Of a stretch of 64,000 nucleotides of DNA, positions 11,232 to 23,642 are shown piece by piece. The position numbers and the translations under genes were made by a program. Where the stretch lies: positions 531,168 through 595,167 of the forward strand of contig QRFJ01000056.1 in NCBI GenBank assembly GCA_006176705.1. The letters run 5' to 3'. This DNA is from Cocos nucifera. Lineage: Eukaryota > Streptophyta > Magnoliopsida > Arecales > Arecaceae. Position 1 is the stretch's first letter, and each line of letters opens with the position of its first letter. The notes under the pieces were generated by a model that saw nothing but the letters and a program-made list of their open reading frames with translations, was not told the origin of the DNA and did no database searches.

Positions 11232-14200
11232 CTTCTACTTGGCTTTTGTGCGTCGACAATTCATCTGCCCCAGCACTTTCTTTATTTAATTTAGCAGTGA
11301 TGTGGACTGTCTTTCAATATTTATCTATAAAAAAAAGTATTAGATAAATTTATTTTATTATATTATAAATTAATAAAAAAATTATATATTCATTAATTAT
11401 TCATTAATTATTAATTATTAATTATTAATTATGAGATAAAAATAATCAATTAAAATTTTAATAAAAAATTTTGGTTCATTAATATGGTCGTATGCTCATC
11501 CAAGCTTGCACACCATGGGTTGTTCCACCATCAAGTCCCGATGTGCCTTTATATAAGTCATGGCAACGAGAACAATCAAATTTACGGCCCAACATTTGTA
11601 CCCTGACACCAATTTTGAAGGGGGTGCTGGGTGCAAATCTCGGGAGACGTTTTCCAGGGACTTGTTTTTGTAGGGCTTCCCAAGGATTTGACACATATAT
11701 GACTTTCTCACATTATCGATCTCTTATTTTTGTTTTTTTAAATAAAAAAGAGGAGAAATTTTTCAAAAAGTCGGTACTTATCACGTAACATACTGCATCT
11801 TGTCTAGTGGCAACCGTGCAATGGAGGGCCATAATGCTGGCCATAATTTATCTCCAATTCTCAAGTAGTGGGCTTTACACGCGCCTTCCCGTTTCACATC
11901 ACGTTGCTCAACTTCTTGTGCTGGCCACAAGTCGGATCGAGTCACGCTCAGAGATGACGTGCGAAGTGACGCGGCCAAGGCGTTGCAATCCCCCGACATC
12001 GGGCCAGAGCTCGAACGCAAAGTTCCAGCGGGAGCCCGCACCACCACGCGTCGTTTGCTTCGCAATCGGTTTTGCGAAGACATCTTCGGTACTAGAGGAT
12101 TCAAATGACCGGTCATGAAAAAGTTGGCCTGCTCCACCGCCGTGCATGCAAGCATGACAGATGGATGCGGATGAGTCGGGGAAATTATTGCCCACACGCA
12201 TATCACGCATGCAGCCCATTAATTTTTGTACGCTCCAAGCATGCATGTAGATGCATTATCATAAGAATCAAAGATTATCACTAATCCAACATGATTATGT
12301 CTGGTGCATATGGTATAATAAATAAAATCGCTGTTGGTCCGTCGCTGTTGGTCCTGCACCATCTCTTTGGGTATAAATTTTTGGTTCTAGTTAAGTTTCA
12401 TCCCAAATAAGATCAACCCAAACCATTTAGTGAGTTTGATTGACTTTGGGTTGGAATACCAATTCAAGTTAGAGAGCAAATCAAACCCAACTTGGCCTAA
12501 CCTGAACCAAACCCAATAAAGATCTTATTTATTTATTTATTTATTTTGATACATATTTGCATATTTCATTCAATTGTACCACTCATAAATTTATTAAATT
12601 GTGTACTTGCATCTAGAATTGATTCCACAACTAATGCAATGGTAATCGAATGAAAATGGCTTAAATTACCTGTGTAACTTACCATATATTGTCCAATTAA
12701 TCAAATTCAGCCTAGATTGAAGTAGTACTAAATCAACCTGATCGACCACATTGAGTTGGGTTAGAGAATTTTGACTTAACGTTGAACTAGGTTAGAAGAT
12801 AGGGGGGTTGAATTAGGCTAGGGTTACTATCTAACCCTATCCACCTTATTCAACTTGCCATCTTATGTTAAAGAACCAAGTTATTCATTAAACTAGTTTA
12901 TATTTCGTTCAAGATTCCGTTGAATATTGAAGTTGCTTCATCAATAAATCAACTAAAATAGAGATAGATTTCATGCTTAGCTTGATAAAACATAAAATTA
13001 ATTAAGCAATTAATATAATATTTTAATTATCATTTATAACTATTTTTATATTTATATTTATCATAGAAAAGATAATATAATTTATTTAAAAAATACTTCA
13101 TTTGTAAAATTAAAAGATAGTTAGCTCAAATTATATAAAATTTTTAAGAGATCCAAGGCTCTTAAAATCTTTTAAATGAGCCCTATGTTAATGACTCAAA
13201 TTTAGCTCGAAACCAAATGAACAAACTTGAATTCTACTTAGTTAACCTGGCATGGTCTTGAGCACACAAGCTCACATCAGTATAAATCCAAAACTTATGT
13301 TGGCCAATAGCAAGTAATCACATAAGCAAAATAGAAGACATGGTCGTACTTGTAGCTAGTCTCCTTCTCTTATTTTCTAATTTAAGCAAATTTATATTAG
13401 TTACATTATATTTAATTTTATTAAATGAATGGAGCGTGTCACTGACAGATGGGTGCTGACTCAGCATTACGAGTTACGAGGCTCATATGCTAGAAATAAA
13501 GGCTTGGAATCGCAGCACCAGAGGAGAGAAAATGTGCAATTAGTCTATGGGTGACCTATCTGCATGTTAATTATGCGTCCACATTGTAATGGTTGAAAAA
13601 TAGATCAAAATAGAATAAGACAAGCGTAAATCAAGAAAAAGATTAGGAAAACTTAGCGTCTAAGTATGGAGAAACAAGGCGCGCCCATAAGCACCATCCT
13701 TTTTGCCAAGATTTGGTGCCCCCTTTAACAAACTAGGTTCGTTGCATGCCTTCTTCAAGATATGATAGAATATCCTCCTTATCACTCCTCCAGCACGTGC
13801 GTGGAAAGAGTAACGGATTTGTCTTTTTTTTGAAGTATTTGGTCCGCTAAGATTGGGCTGGGGGTGTACCTTTCTTTGAAAAGAATTGCATGAAGCCACG
13901 TTGGATCATGTAATAGTCAATTTAAGACTTATGCAAATGGATAAATGCATGAGTTCGGAGAGCCTGGAGATCCATGTGGTATGTAATCCAATGATCGGCA
14001 TCTCGAGAAAAAAGATCAATCATTTTTTCACATGATGGATACAATGCGAACCTCCTTAGACCATTACGTAGGAAGTGTAAAAGTTGTGGATGGTATATAC
14101 AATCCATCCCTTTTAGAGAGATTACATGAGGATCTTTTATGTCTCATTTACCAATTAAAGTATATAAATGAGAGGTCCAAAATAATTATTGAGTACTTAT

Positions 14201-15107
14201 ACATATAAAGTTGATGGATAAAATATTCCAGAGAATTAATAAAAGATGATACATATTAGTAAAATTTGAAATTTAAATTTTATTTTAATTTAAATAAACT
14301 TAAGAAAACCTGTATATAACCAAATCATGTTGGTAGCTCGAGTGATATTTATCATTAGAACGATAGCGCACTAACAAGTTTCCAAAAGTGAAGTTAATGA
14401 TACATAGTTCATGGGGATGGGTTGAACCATTGAACGATAAAGTTGTTTGAGATCCAGTTGAACCCAATTTGCTTTGATGGGATGCAAATTGAAGCAAGGG
14501 CTGAATTGAGGTCTAATTAAAACCAATGTAATCAACATGTACAATTAGTATGGATCTAATTCAATCACATCAAATCAAATAGGATTGAATAACCACATTA
14601 AATTGGATGACATGGATAAGGGGATGTACATGGCAATAGAGGGAAAGAGACTGGTAAGTAAAGGTGTCAGCAGGTTGAGTCCAATTCGGATTTCACCATA
14701 TTTGTACTGAAATCCAAAATACATTTATTAGATTTACATCTAAATCCAAATCTAATTAAAACTCCACACCCATATTCAAATACTGGACCAAGAAAAACGT
14801 TGACTATTGGATTAGGTTTTGGGTAGAAATGAGGTATTCAAAAGACATATATTACAAATAGACTATAAAAAATGGCATGGATAGAAATTTAGCGGAAGAA
14901 GATAAGTTACAATTTTACTTATTTGCTTGATCTTTTCCCTTTCATAATTAAAGAATTGATAGATATATACTCATATGTATTATATTTATTTATTGAACAT
15001 AAGTATCTTACGCATGTGTATGTGTTTTATAATTAAAACTTGATAGATGTATACTTATATATGTTATATTTAAATATTAAATAAAAGTATTTATATGTGT
15101 GTGTAGG

Positions 15108-15110
<3 letters not shown>
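11232..15110. other. Intergenic, no gene supported
   Basis: Mostly AT-rich. 11395-11432 is a ttaatta-type simple repeat. A GC-richer patch at 11800-12130 has TGACGTG and several CATGCA words but no frame I recognise, and its overlapping frames on both strands look accidental. 12370-12850 and 14660-14800 carry degenerate ggttgggtt/aacccaacc words typical of decayed hAT-like elements; a possible hAT left end is taaaggtgtcagcagg near 14659. None can be bounded. Confidence 0.5.

Positions 15111-15160
<50 letters not shown>
15111..15160. repeat. (AG)25 microsatellite
   Basis: Fifty bases of uninterrupted AG dinucleotide repeat. Confidence 0.98.
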
Positions 15161-15162
<2 letters not shown>

Positions 15163-15510
15163 AGATTTAGTTAAACTTGAATGGATATCAATTTAGATCT
15201 AATTAGATTTATATTAGATAATAGAGATCCTACATTGATGATCAGAGTCATTGAATATGATCTATTATTTTTAAATTATTTATATACTAAAAATTAATAA
15301 TCTAAAAATCTATAAGTAATAAAATATTATATTATTTTATGTTATTTATATAGTCTAATTTTTTGACCGATTGGAGGCTTTCAAATCATATGATAAATCA
15401 TATCCACTAACTTGGATAATTACCGTGGGACTCCCACCATGAAATCTAGATCCGACTAGATTTAAGTGGAGATCCACTTGAATAGTTTAGTATACCCAAG
15501 TCTAACTATA

Positions 15511-15512
<2 letters not shown>

Positions 15513-15552
<40 letters not shown>
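15513..15552. repeat. (AT)n microsatellite
   Basis: Forty bases of pure AT dinucleotide repeat. Confidence 0.97.
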
Positions 15553-15554
<2 letters not shown>

Positions 15555-16413
15555 GAGTTGGGGTTTTGAACTTTCATGTCTGAATTTGTTAAAACCCGGA
15601 CCTGACTCAATAATTGGGATCTAACTTTGAAATGCAAAACCAAACCTACTAACTTATTGGGCACATTTTTCACGCTCAGATCTTGTTTCGGGTTGGCTTC
15701 GGATTGGGTTGGGGTTTATTTTCCTCCATTGTCCCGCTGCTGGCAGCGAAGGAAGCATTGTGTTTCCAATCGTGCCATAATTATTCCAGTCATTATTTAG
15801 CGTTCAGAACGAAAGCACTAAAGATACAAATTACGTACATCTTAATAAAGAAGGAAACGTTTAACCCTCTCAAACTTGAATACCAAAATAAAGGTAACGG
15901 TTTGGCTCAGCCAGCAGTTGTAACGGGCTCCTTTGAAAAAAATTAAAAATTATTAGATAGGCTCGGCAAAGTATTTGTGAGTTTTGATTGATTTTTATTT
16001 TTTTTACTCCATAGCATCAACTTAGATGAGAAGAACAACTGATGCATAGATTTTTTTATTGATTTTAGTAGAATGAATCTACCTAATAATTTCTCCCGTG
16101 GCTGTTGGTGTTGGATCCTCAAAGCACGCATCCACCCCAGAGGTGATTGGCGCCAGGGTTGATCCAAACCAGTTCCATTGAAGATTAGAAAGGCCACCAA
16201 CCTATCAAACTTGCTGCCCTACAGCAACAGCCAACATGAGCCAGAACTCCCCAACTTGCCTTCCGACGCTCCTGATCACTCATGCCCAACCTAGCAATTC
16301 AACTAAGAAATGATAAAATAACCTGACCTGCAGCAAATTTCCATAGACGGCTAGGGATCTCATATCCAAAACAGGGGATCTCATATCCAAAACAGTTTGT
16401 GATATTGACTTTA
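15553..16413. other. Intergenic DNA left of element A
   Basis: I find no supported gene. Before element A inserted, this DNA was contiguous with the downstream flank of the kinase gene at 23329. It contains a perfect 21-bp tandem duplication (16354-16374 and 16375-16395, unit beginning gggatctcatatcc). Confidence 0.6.
16354..16395. repeat. 21-bp perfect tandem duplication
   Basis: Two identical copies lie head to tail, 19 bp before the target duplication of element A. Confidence 0.9.
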
Positions 16414-16418
16414 AAATC
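16414..16418. repeat. Target-site duplication, left copy (AAATC)
   Basis: Identical to 23324-23328 on the other side of element A. Confidence 0.9.
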
Positions 16419-17387
16419 TGTTGATGCAGAAACTGGTCATCATCGGAGGTCGCAGGAGTTGAGGTCGGTGAGGTCGCCGTCGGGGACCTGCAAAACAAAG
16501 TTCCATCCGGAGCCGATGGGAGTGGCTCCAGTAGGACCTTTCGACGGTCAAGTCAACTCTGGCCAACAGGAATGGAGTGCTCGGAATGAGTTCCGGAGCT
16601 TAGAATAGAAGAGGAGAGCTTAGAGATCTGAGAGCTTTTAGTTAGCGTATCTGGAGGGTCCTTTATAGGCGGAGCTTAGTTGATGGGGACGGCCATACCG
16701 TCGCATGGAGTTCGGCATGGAGAGGAGGGCGTTGTCAGGTGGATGGTGATAGCCATACTGACGAGTTATGGACCGCATGGAGTTCGGTACGGAGAGGAAG
16801 GTGCCATCAGACGGATGGTGACAGCCATACTGGCAGGTCGTGGGCCGCATGGGACTGGTTACGGAGAGAGTGGCATCGCCAGTAGTAGCGGCCATACAAT
16901 CCAGTCTTGTTATTCGTCCAGAGGAGTTCAGACTTATAGGAGAGTTCGGCTGTAGAGAAATTCGGGGGAGCTCGACCGGCTGAAGGGACTGCCGCTTAGG
17001 GAGTTCGGCCGAGGGGGCGACCGCTGAGGAGTTCGAACGCCGGGGGATTCCGTTAAAGCTCGACCGCTCGGAGAGTCGGTTGCTGGAAGTTCGTCCCCGC
17101 TAGAAGTTCGGTCGAAGGATGACCGCTGAGGAGTTTGACCGCTGGGGAGTCCGAAGGAGCTCGGCAGCTAAGTAGTTCGGCCGGCTAAACAGGTTAGAAG
17201 AAGCTCGACCGCTGGGGGTTCGACCGAAGCCCAGCTGCTTGGAGTCCAAGGAGCTCGAGCGCTAAGTAGTTCGACCGACTGTAGAAGTTCGGCTAAGATC
17301 CGTCCATCGAAGCTCTTCCGCAGCTACAGGTTGCATTAGACCGAGCATCGAGCTAGACTTCGGCAGGAGCGGGATTTATCCCCAACA
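16419..17387 (-). repeat. Element A 3' LTR
   Basis: A direct repeat of 22356-23323, 969 bp, with TG...CA ends in element orientation. A TATA-like box lies at about 16662-16667 (ctataaagg on the minus strand). Confidence 0.93.
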
Positions 17388-17403
17388 CTAGCCCCCCCAG
17401 TTT
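17388..17403 (-). other. Element A polypurine tract
   Basis: On the minus strand the bases just before the 3' LTR include actgggggggcta, a G-run typical of the plus-strand primer. Element C has the same run at 60444-60458. Confidence 0.75.
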
Positions 17404-17469
17404 CGAGTTCGAAAATCAAAGGAAGGGAGTGCCGAAGTCTTCCTCTGAACTCTGTGCCGGTCTAGATCG

Positions 17470-20350
17470 AAGCTCGGAGGGATTTCGCCTTCAGCTGAAG
17501 TTGATATCGAGGTTGAGACCCAAGGAAGATACCATCTCCAGTCGAGATTGACACGGTTGCTTTCTCTAGCCGAGGTCTAAGTTGAAGCTCTCTAGCCGAG
17601 GTTGACATGGTTGCTTTCCCTAGCCGAGGTTATATCGGGCACCCAGGGGAGATCTCATCTCCTGCGGCCGAGCTTTCCTCGGGGAGATCTTATCTATGGC
17701 CGAGGTTGTCCATAGTCGCTCGAGAGAGATCTCATCTCTAGCCGAGGTTGATGCTCGTGTTAGTACGAGGTTCTCCTCCTGTTCCTAACTGTGGTTGTCC
17801 ACGATCGCTCGGAAGAGATCTTATCTCTAGCCGAGGTTGTCAACGATCACTAGGGTCGCTCGGGAAAGATCTTATCTCTAGTCGAGGTTGTCAACGGTCG
17901 CTCGGAGAGATCTTATCTCTAGCCGAGGTTGACTTGATCGCTCGAAAGAGATCTTATCTCTAGCCGAGGTTGATGCTCACGTTAGGACGAGGTTCTCCTC
18001 CTGTTCCTAATGGACCCACGGTCGCTCGGAAGAGATCTTATCTCTAGCCGAGGTTGTCAACGGTCGCTCGAAGAGATCTTATCTCTAGTCGAGGTTGACT
18101 CGATCGCTCGGAGAGATCTTTATCTCTAGTCCGAGGTTGTTGCTCGATTAGGAACGAGGTTCTCCTCCTGTTCTAACCGAGGTTGTCCACGGTCGCTATC
18201 GGGAAGATCTTATCTCTAGCCGAGGTTTGATGCTTACTTAGGACGAGGTTCTCGCTCCTATTTTAATCGAGGTTGTCCGTCGCTCAGGAGAGATCTTATC
18301 TCTAGTCGAGTTGTCATGGTCCGCTCGGGAGAGATCTTATCTCTAGCCGAGGTTGATCGATCGCTTGAACGTCTAGGCCAAGGTTGATGCTCATGTTTAG
18401 GACGAGAATCTCCTAATTCTAACGGACGGTCCTTGAGATCTTATCTCTAGCCGAGTTGACGCGATCGCTCGGGAGAGATCTTATCCCTAGCCGAGGTGTC
18501 AAACGTAGGTTCTCCTTCCTGTTCCTAGTCGAGGTTGTCCAGATCGAGGAGAGATCTTATCTCTAGCCGAGGTTGTTGCGTTAGGACGAGGTTCTCCTCC
18601 TGTTCCTACTCGAGGTCGCTCGCTCAGGAGATTTATCTTTAGCCGAGATTATCTCGGGAGAGATTCTTATCTCTAGCCGAGGTTGTCAACGGTCGCTCGG
18701 GAGAGATCTTATTTCTAGCCGAGGTTGACCGATCGCTCGAAAGAAGATCTTATCTCTAGCCGAGGTTGATGCTCGCGTTAAGGACGAGGTTCTCTCCTAT
18801 TCTAATGGAGTTCCGCTCGGAAGAGATCTTATCTCTAGCTGAGGTTGTCCAACGGTCGCTTCGAGAGAGATCTTATCTTTAGTTTTCGAGGTAAGTTTGC
18901 TGCGTTGTTAGGACGAGGTTCTCCTCCTGTTCCTACCTTGAGAGTTTGTCTCTAAGCGAGGTTTCGTTTTGGGAGAGATCTTATCTCTTAGCCGAGGTGA
19001 ATCGGTCGCTCGGAGAGATCTTATCTCTAGCCGAGGTTGACTCGCGCTCAAAGGACTCTCTAGCCGTGATGCTCCGTTAGGACGAGGTTCTCCTCCTGTT
19101 CCTAAGGACCTCAAGAGATCTTATCTCCGAGGCCAATCGGTTCGCTTAGGAGAGATCTTTATCCTAACGAGGTGTTGTCGCAATTTTCTTTTGGGTCCGC
19201 TCAGGTTAAAGAGAAATCTTATCTCTTAGCCGAGGTTGACTCGGTCGCGTTCGGAAGAGATCTTATCTTAGCCGAGGTTAATGCTCGCATTTAGAATGAG
19301 GTTCTCCTTCTGTTCCTAACGGCCCACGGTCGTTTGAGAGAGATCTTATCTCTAGCCGTGGTTGACAACGGTCGTTCGGCGAGATCTTTCTCTCTAGCCG
19401 AGTTGACTCGATCGCTCGGGAAGAGATCTTATCTCTAGCCGAAGGTTGATTGCTCGCGTTAGGATGAGGTTCTCTCCTCCTAATTCCTAGGTCCACGGTC
19501 GCTCGGAAAGATCTTATCTCTAAGCCGAGGTTGTCAACGGTCCGCTCGGGAGAGATCTTATCTCTAGCGAGGTTTGTCAACGGTGCTTGGGAGAGGATCT
19601 TTATTCCTCTAAGCTGAGGTTGTTGCTCGTGTTAGGACGAGGTTCTCCTCCTGTTTTCCTAACCGAGGTTGTCCGCGGTCCTCTATTTTATCTCTAGCCG
19701 AGGTTGTCAAACGGTTGCTGGGAGAGAATCTTTATCTCTAGCCGAGGTTGATGCTCGCTTAAGGAAGATTTCTCCCTTCCTGTTCCAACGGGTAATGGTC
19801 GCTTTAGAGAGGTCTTAATCTCTAGCGAGGTTACGGTCAACTTTTCGAAAGAAATTCTTATCTCTAGCGAGCTCGCATTAAACGAGGTTTCTCCTGCTTT
19901 CGGAAGGTCCCCATTACGGAAGAAGATCTATCCCCGTCCTCCTAGCCGAGGTTGATGTTCGCTTAGGACGCTCCTCCTGTTGGGCCCACGGTCGCTCGGG
20001 AAGAAATCTTATCTCCCGAGTTGACAACGGTCCTCGAAGATCTTATCTCTAGCCGAAGGTTGTCCGGGTTAGGCGAGCTTCTCTCCTCCTGTTCCTAACT
20101 TATCGCTGTCGGGGAGAGGATCTTATCTCTAGCCGAGGTGTCAACGGTCGGCTCGAGAGAGATCTTATCTCTCTAGTCGAGGTTGTTGCTCGCGTTAGAA
20201 CGAGGTTCTCCTCGTCTATTCCTAAACGGACTGTGGGGGCATAAGGGCCGCTGTCGGGCCTCTCCCCCCATCTCGTCCTTTGGTAAACGAGGCCTTCGCT
20301 TCGGGAGAGATCTCATCTCTAGTCGAGGTTGTTGCTTGCGTTAGGACGAG
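17470..20350 (-). repeat. Element A satellite array with two hairpin unit types
   Basis: Short units (about 35-45 bp) each hold agagatcttatctct, a 6-bp stem with a 3-base loop and a BglII-like core, followed by agccgaggttg and a variable tcaacggtcgctcgg. Every 100-220 bp a long unit intervenes, gttaggacgaggttctcc then tcctgttcctaac, whose ends gttagga/tcctaac are again inverted. From about 18100 to 20230 units carry many one-base insertions and deletions, unlike the cleaner arrays in elements B and C. The array sits between gag and the 3' LTR, where pol is expected. Confidence 0.93.
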
Positions 20351-20880
20351 GTTCTCCCTCCTTGTTCCTAACGCGGCAATTATTGATTGCTTCTTTTCCT
20401 GTCATTCGCATAGTTTTTCGGCGTCCAGAAAATAATATTATCAAAAGGAAAGAATTTTATTGAAAGAAAGTTACTAGTAGCGCATCCCCAAATTCTATAT
20501 TTCAAGGTCGTGGTAGCGTTACTTTTTCCTCCGCATTTCTTCTCCTTTTCCGGCAATAAGCGGCCGGGTGGAGACTCCTCGAGCTGGCTATGCCTCCTCC
20601 AATTTCACTCTTTGGTGAACCAGCTCTTGAGCTTGACGCGCTCGGAACCGAGATGACGCGTGACGCATCCTCCTCCAAGTTTCTCTCGCTGCCTCTTTAA
20701 GGTAAGATAAGGTGGCCGACCTCTTTACGGTCTCGAAAGGCACCGAGCGACTCCTTACCGTCTCTGAGTAGAGCTATCTGGCATCTTTTCCGCTTTTCCT
20801 CATCTTGATGGTGACAACTGCTCTACTCAGGAAGCTGGGTGCCCCATTCTGACGAGCGAATTTCCTCATTGCCTTTTCTT
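20351..20880 (-). other. Element A spacer between gag and satellite
   Basis: A non-repetitive stretch with parallels in element B (56050-56400) and element C (61925-62170), including words near attgattgcttctt and gataaggtggccgacc. It contains no intact frame. Confidence 0.5.
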
Positions 20881-22241
20881 GGGAGCTCCTCATTCGTTCC
20901 TGATTGCGAGTGATGCTTGGTCGATCGAGATGGTGAGAAAGAGTACTTATTTCGATCGTGCTTGTTTTGAGGAAGACTGTAACCCTTCCGATCTCGACAG
21001 CTGGTTCTTTTCTCTTCGGTGAAATCTAGGTTTTATGAGGAGCGGTTTGAGGGGCAAGCATGTGGGCGGAACCTTCCGGGAGGGAAAGGGCTTCTTCGCC
21101 ACCTCTCTTCGAGAGGCGGCTCAGATCTTGGGGTGTCTTTCGGAGGGGGTCTGCGAGCGCAACCGAACTTCGCTCGGCTCTTCCTTATCCGCCAGCCGCT
21201 CTCTCAAGGCTTCCTCGTCTTTCAACTTGAAGGCTTCTTCCGCACGGGCATATCTCTCGGCCTGAGCCAGCAGATCGGCGAAATCGCTGGGATACTTTTT
21301 TTCCAGAGAGAACAGCAAGTTATTTTTCTGAAGGCCGCCCTTGAGTGCGGCCATCGCGACAGACTGATCCAAGTCCCGGACTTTCAATGTCGCGGCATTA
21401 AATCGGATGATGTAAGCCCAGATGGATTCCCCTTGCTTCTGCTTGACGCTTATCAGGGAATCTGAACCTCGGCTCGGTCGTCGGCTGCTGATGAAGTGGG
21501 CCACGAACCGACTGCTTATCTGATCGAAAGAGAATATCGTACTTGGCTTCAACGTCGAGTACCAGTTCCTCGCTGCTCTCTTTAAGGTAGATGGGAAGGC
21601 TCGGCACAGCATGGCATCTGAAGCGTCGTGAAGCAGCATCATGGCACGGAGGCCTTCAGGTGATCAACTGGATCAGAAGTTCCATCGTAGCTTTCTAGTT
21701 GAGGGAGCTCGAAGGTCGGTGGAACAGATTCTTGCATAATTCGAAGAGAGAAGGAAGGTTCGGCATGGACGTCGACATGATGAGCCGAGGTGACACGGCC
21801 GAACTCTTCAATACGCCGGTCCATCTTCCGTAGTCTGCAATCGAGGGCGTCGTCTTGGCTGCAGATCTTGGGGTGTTTCCGACTACGAATGGGGAAGGTC
21901 TCCCTCAGAAGAGAACAATGATCCAAACATGGATCCTCGGCCCTCTGTTTCTCCTTCTCTGGGGCGACCGGTACGCTGGCCCTGGTACTCTTCCTTGGGG
22001 CCGATTTCCGACGTTCCAATGGTGGGTTTCCTGGTGGAGTCGCCACCGGAGGCTGCTGTATAGCCTGCAATGCCTCCATGAGGCCACGGACCTATCGGAC
22101 AAACAGGTCGAACTACTCCACCTCCACCGTAGATACAGGTGAAACCTGAGCTGGCGGGGCCGAAGCAGGAACAGATGGATCTGGATGGAATCGGGCCACG
22201 GAGGCCGTCGAGCGCCGTGTCGAAGCTCTCCTGGGAGGCAT
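20880..22241 (-). pseudogene. Element A gag pseudogene (Tat-like Ty3/gypsy)
   Basis: The start is the ATG at 22241 (MPPRRASTRRSTASVAR). The frame then breaks and continues in pieces: about 22079-21639 (FELPQLESYDGTSDPVDHL) and 21642-21121 (DAMLCRAFPSTLKRAARNWY, RFVAHFISSRRPSRGSDSL, AALKGGLQKNNLLFSLEKKY). This is the Retrotrans_gag core of gypsy elements. The C-terminal His/Cys box is decayed here, while element C keeps it better. Frameshifts and stops make it non-coding. Confidence 0.87.
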
Positions 22242-22337
22242 TTCTTCTTCGGAAGAGAAAAGGAAGATCTCCGGAAAGGGAAGAGAAAAGTCATCGAGCA
22301 CTCCTTTAAAAATAAGGAAACCTCGGAGGTTCGGGCC

Positions 22338-22355
22338 CTTCCTCTAGCGCCAATC
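22338..22355 (-). other. Element A primer-binding site
   Basis: On the minus strand the 5' LTR is followed by gattggcgctagaggaag. The TGGCGC start fits a tRNA 3' end; I cannot assign the tRNA. Elements B and C have near-identical bases in the same position. Confidence 0.7.
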
Positions 22356-23323
22356 TGTTGACGCAGAAACTGGTCGTCGCCGGAGATCGCAGGAGTTGAG
22401 GTCGGTGAGGTCGCCGTCGAGGACCTGCAAAATAAAGTCCCGTCCGGAGCCGATGGGGGTGGCTCTGGCAGGATCCTCCGACGGTCAAGTCAGCTCTGGC
22501 CAACAGGAATGGAGTGCTCGAAATGAGTTCCGGAGCTTAGAGTAGAAGAGGAGAGCTTAGAGATCCGAGAGCTTTTAGTTAGCGTATCTGAAGGATCCTT
22601 TATAGGCGGAGCTTAGTTGATGGGGACGGCCATACCGTCGCATGGAGTTCGGCATGGAGAGAAGGGCGTTGTCAGGTGGATGGTGACAGCCATACTGACG
22701 AGTCATGGGCCGCATGGAGTTCGATACGGAGAGGAAGGTGCCATCAGGCGGATGGTGACAGCCATACTGGCAGGTCGTGGGCCGCATGGGACTAGTTACG
22801 GAGAGAGTGGCGTCGTCAGTAGTGGCGGCCATACCTTCCAGTCTCGTTATTCGTCCAGAGGAGTTTAGACTTATAGGAGAGTTCGGCTGTAGAGAAGTTT
22901 GGGGGAGCTCGGCCGGCTGAAGGGACGGTCGCTTGGGGAGTTCGACCGAGGGGGCGACCGCTAAGGAGTTCGAATGCCGGGGATTCCGTTAAAGCTCGGC
23001 CGCTCGGAGAGTCGGTTGCTGGAAGTTCGTCTCCGCTAGAAGTTCGGCCGAAGGATGACCGCTGAAGAGTTCGACCGCTGGGGAGTCCGAAGGAGCTCGG
23101 CAGCTAAGTAGTTCGGCCGGCTGAACGGGTTAGAAGAAGCTCGACCGCTGCAGGTTCGACCGCAGTCCGACTGCTTGGAGTCTAAGAAGCTCGGGCGCTA
23201 AGTAGTTCGGCTGACTATAGGAGTTCGGCTAAGACCCGTCCGTCAAAGCTCTTCCGCGGCTACAGATTGCATTAGGCCGAGCATCGAGCTAGACTTCGGC
23301 GGAAGCGAAATTTATCCCCAACA
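22356..23323 (-). repeat. Element A 5' LTR
   Basis: 968 bp; in element orientation it starts TGTTGGGGATAAA and ends GTCAACA. A TATA-like box lies at about 22599-22604. Confidence 0.93.
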
Positions 23324-23328
23324 AAATC
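23324..23328. repeat. Target-site duplication, right copy (AAATC)
   Basis: Matches 16414-16418 exactly. Confidence 0.9.
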
Positions 23329-23642
23329 CAAAAAGGGAATTGAAGCAAATCTCAGCATTTGCATTAATTATTCAAGTTTGAATTCAACATTCTGAATTTA
23401 GATCAAAAGATATTCTTCATTCTTTACTCAAAAGACAGTACCCTGACACCATGAAAACCTTCGTATTCTCCTGACTTTCACATTATCCAAGGTGATGTAC
23501 TGCAATACAGAGATATACAGGTGAAAGTTTTTCGCCAACAGATATGCAGCAATTCACAAAAGAATTCACATGCAGCAATGCATATCATTGGAACAAGTTG
23601 ATCATGAAGATGGATGGGAAATTTTTCTATCATACAGAATGT
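23329..23642 (-). other. Kinase downstream flank / probable 3' UTR
   Basis: AT-rich sequence between the kinase stop codon and element A. It probably holds the 3' UTR, but I see no strong polyadenylation signal. Element A may have displaced distal 3' signals. Confidence 0.45.

Larger units (their letters stand above)
16419..23323 (-). mobile_element. Element A: complete gag-only LTR retroelement with internal hairpin satellite
   Basis: Two LTRs (16419-17387 and 22356-23323) flank a gag remnant and a 2.8-kb tandem array; no protease, RT or integrase is present. The flanks are aaatc at 16414-16418 and aaatc at 23324-23328, a perfect 5-bp target duplication. Over the first ~400 bases I count about 28 LTR differences, mostly transitions, so about 93% identity. 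Orientation (minus) is set by gag, the primer site next to the right LTR and the polypurine tract next to the left one. It fits the described class of terminal-repeat elements carrying only GAG (TR-GAG), with a Tat-like gag. It inserted about 320 bp downstream of the kinase stop codon. Confidence 0.93.

Noticed and set aside
11781..12246. Overlapping frames in a GC-richer patch
   Set aside because: Frames on both strands are equally open, none has a known domain and no splice structure is evident.
16638..16955. Open frames with repeated YGCHHP-like segments in element A LTR
   Set aside because: They arise from short internal repeats of the LTR, recur in the other LTR (22575-22868) and lie within non-coding LTR sequence.
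17470..20350. CRISPR-like regular array
   Set aside because: Spacers are not unique, units vary in length, the genome is a plant nucleus and the array lies between retroelement gag and LTR.
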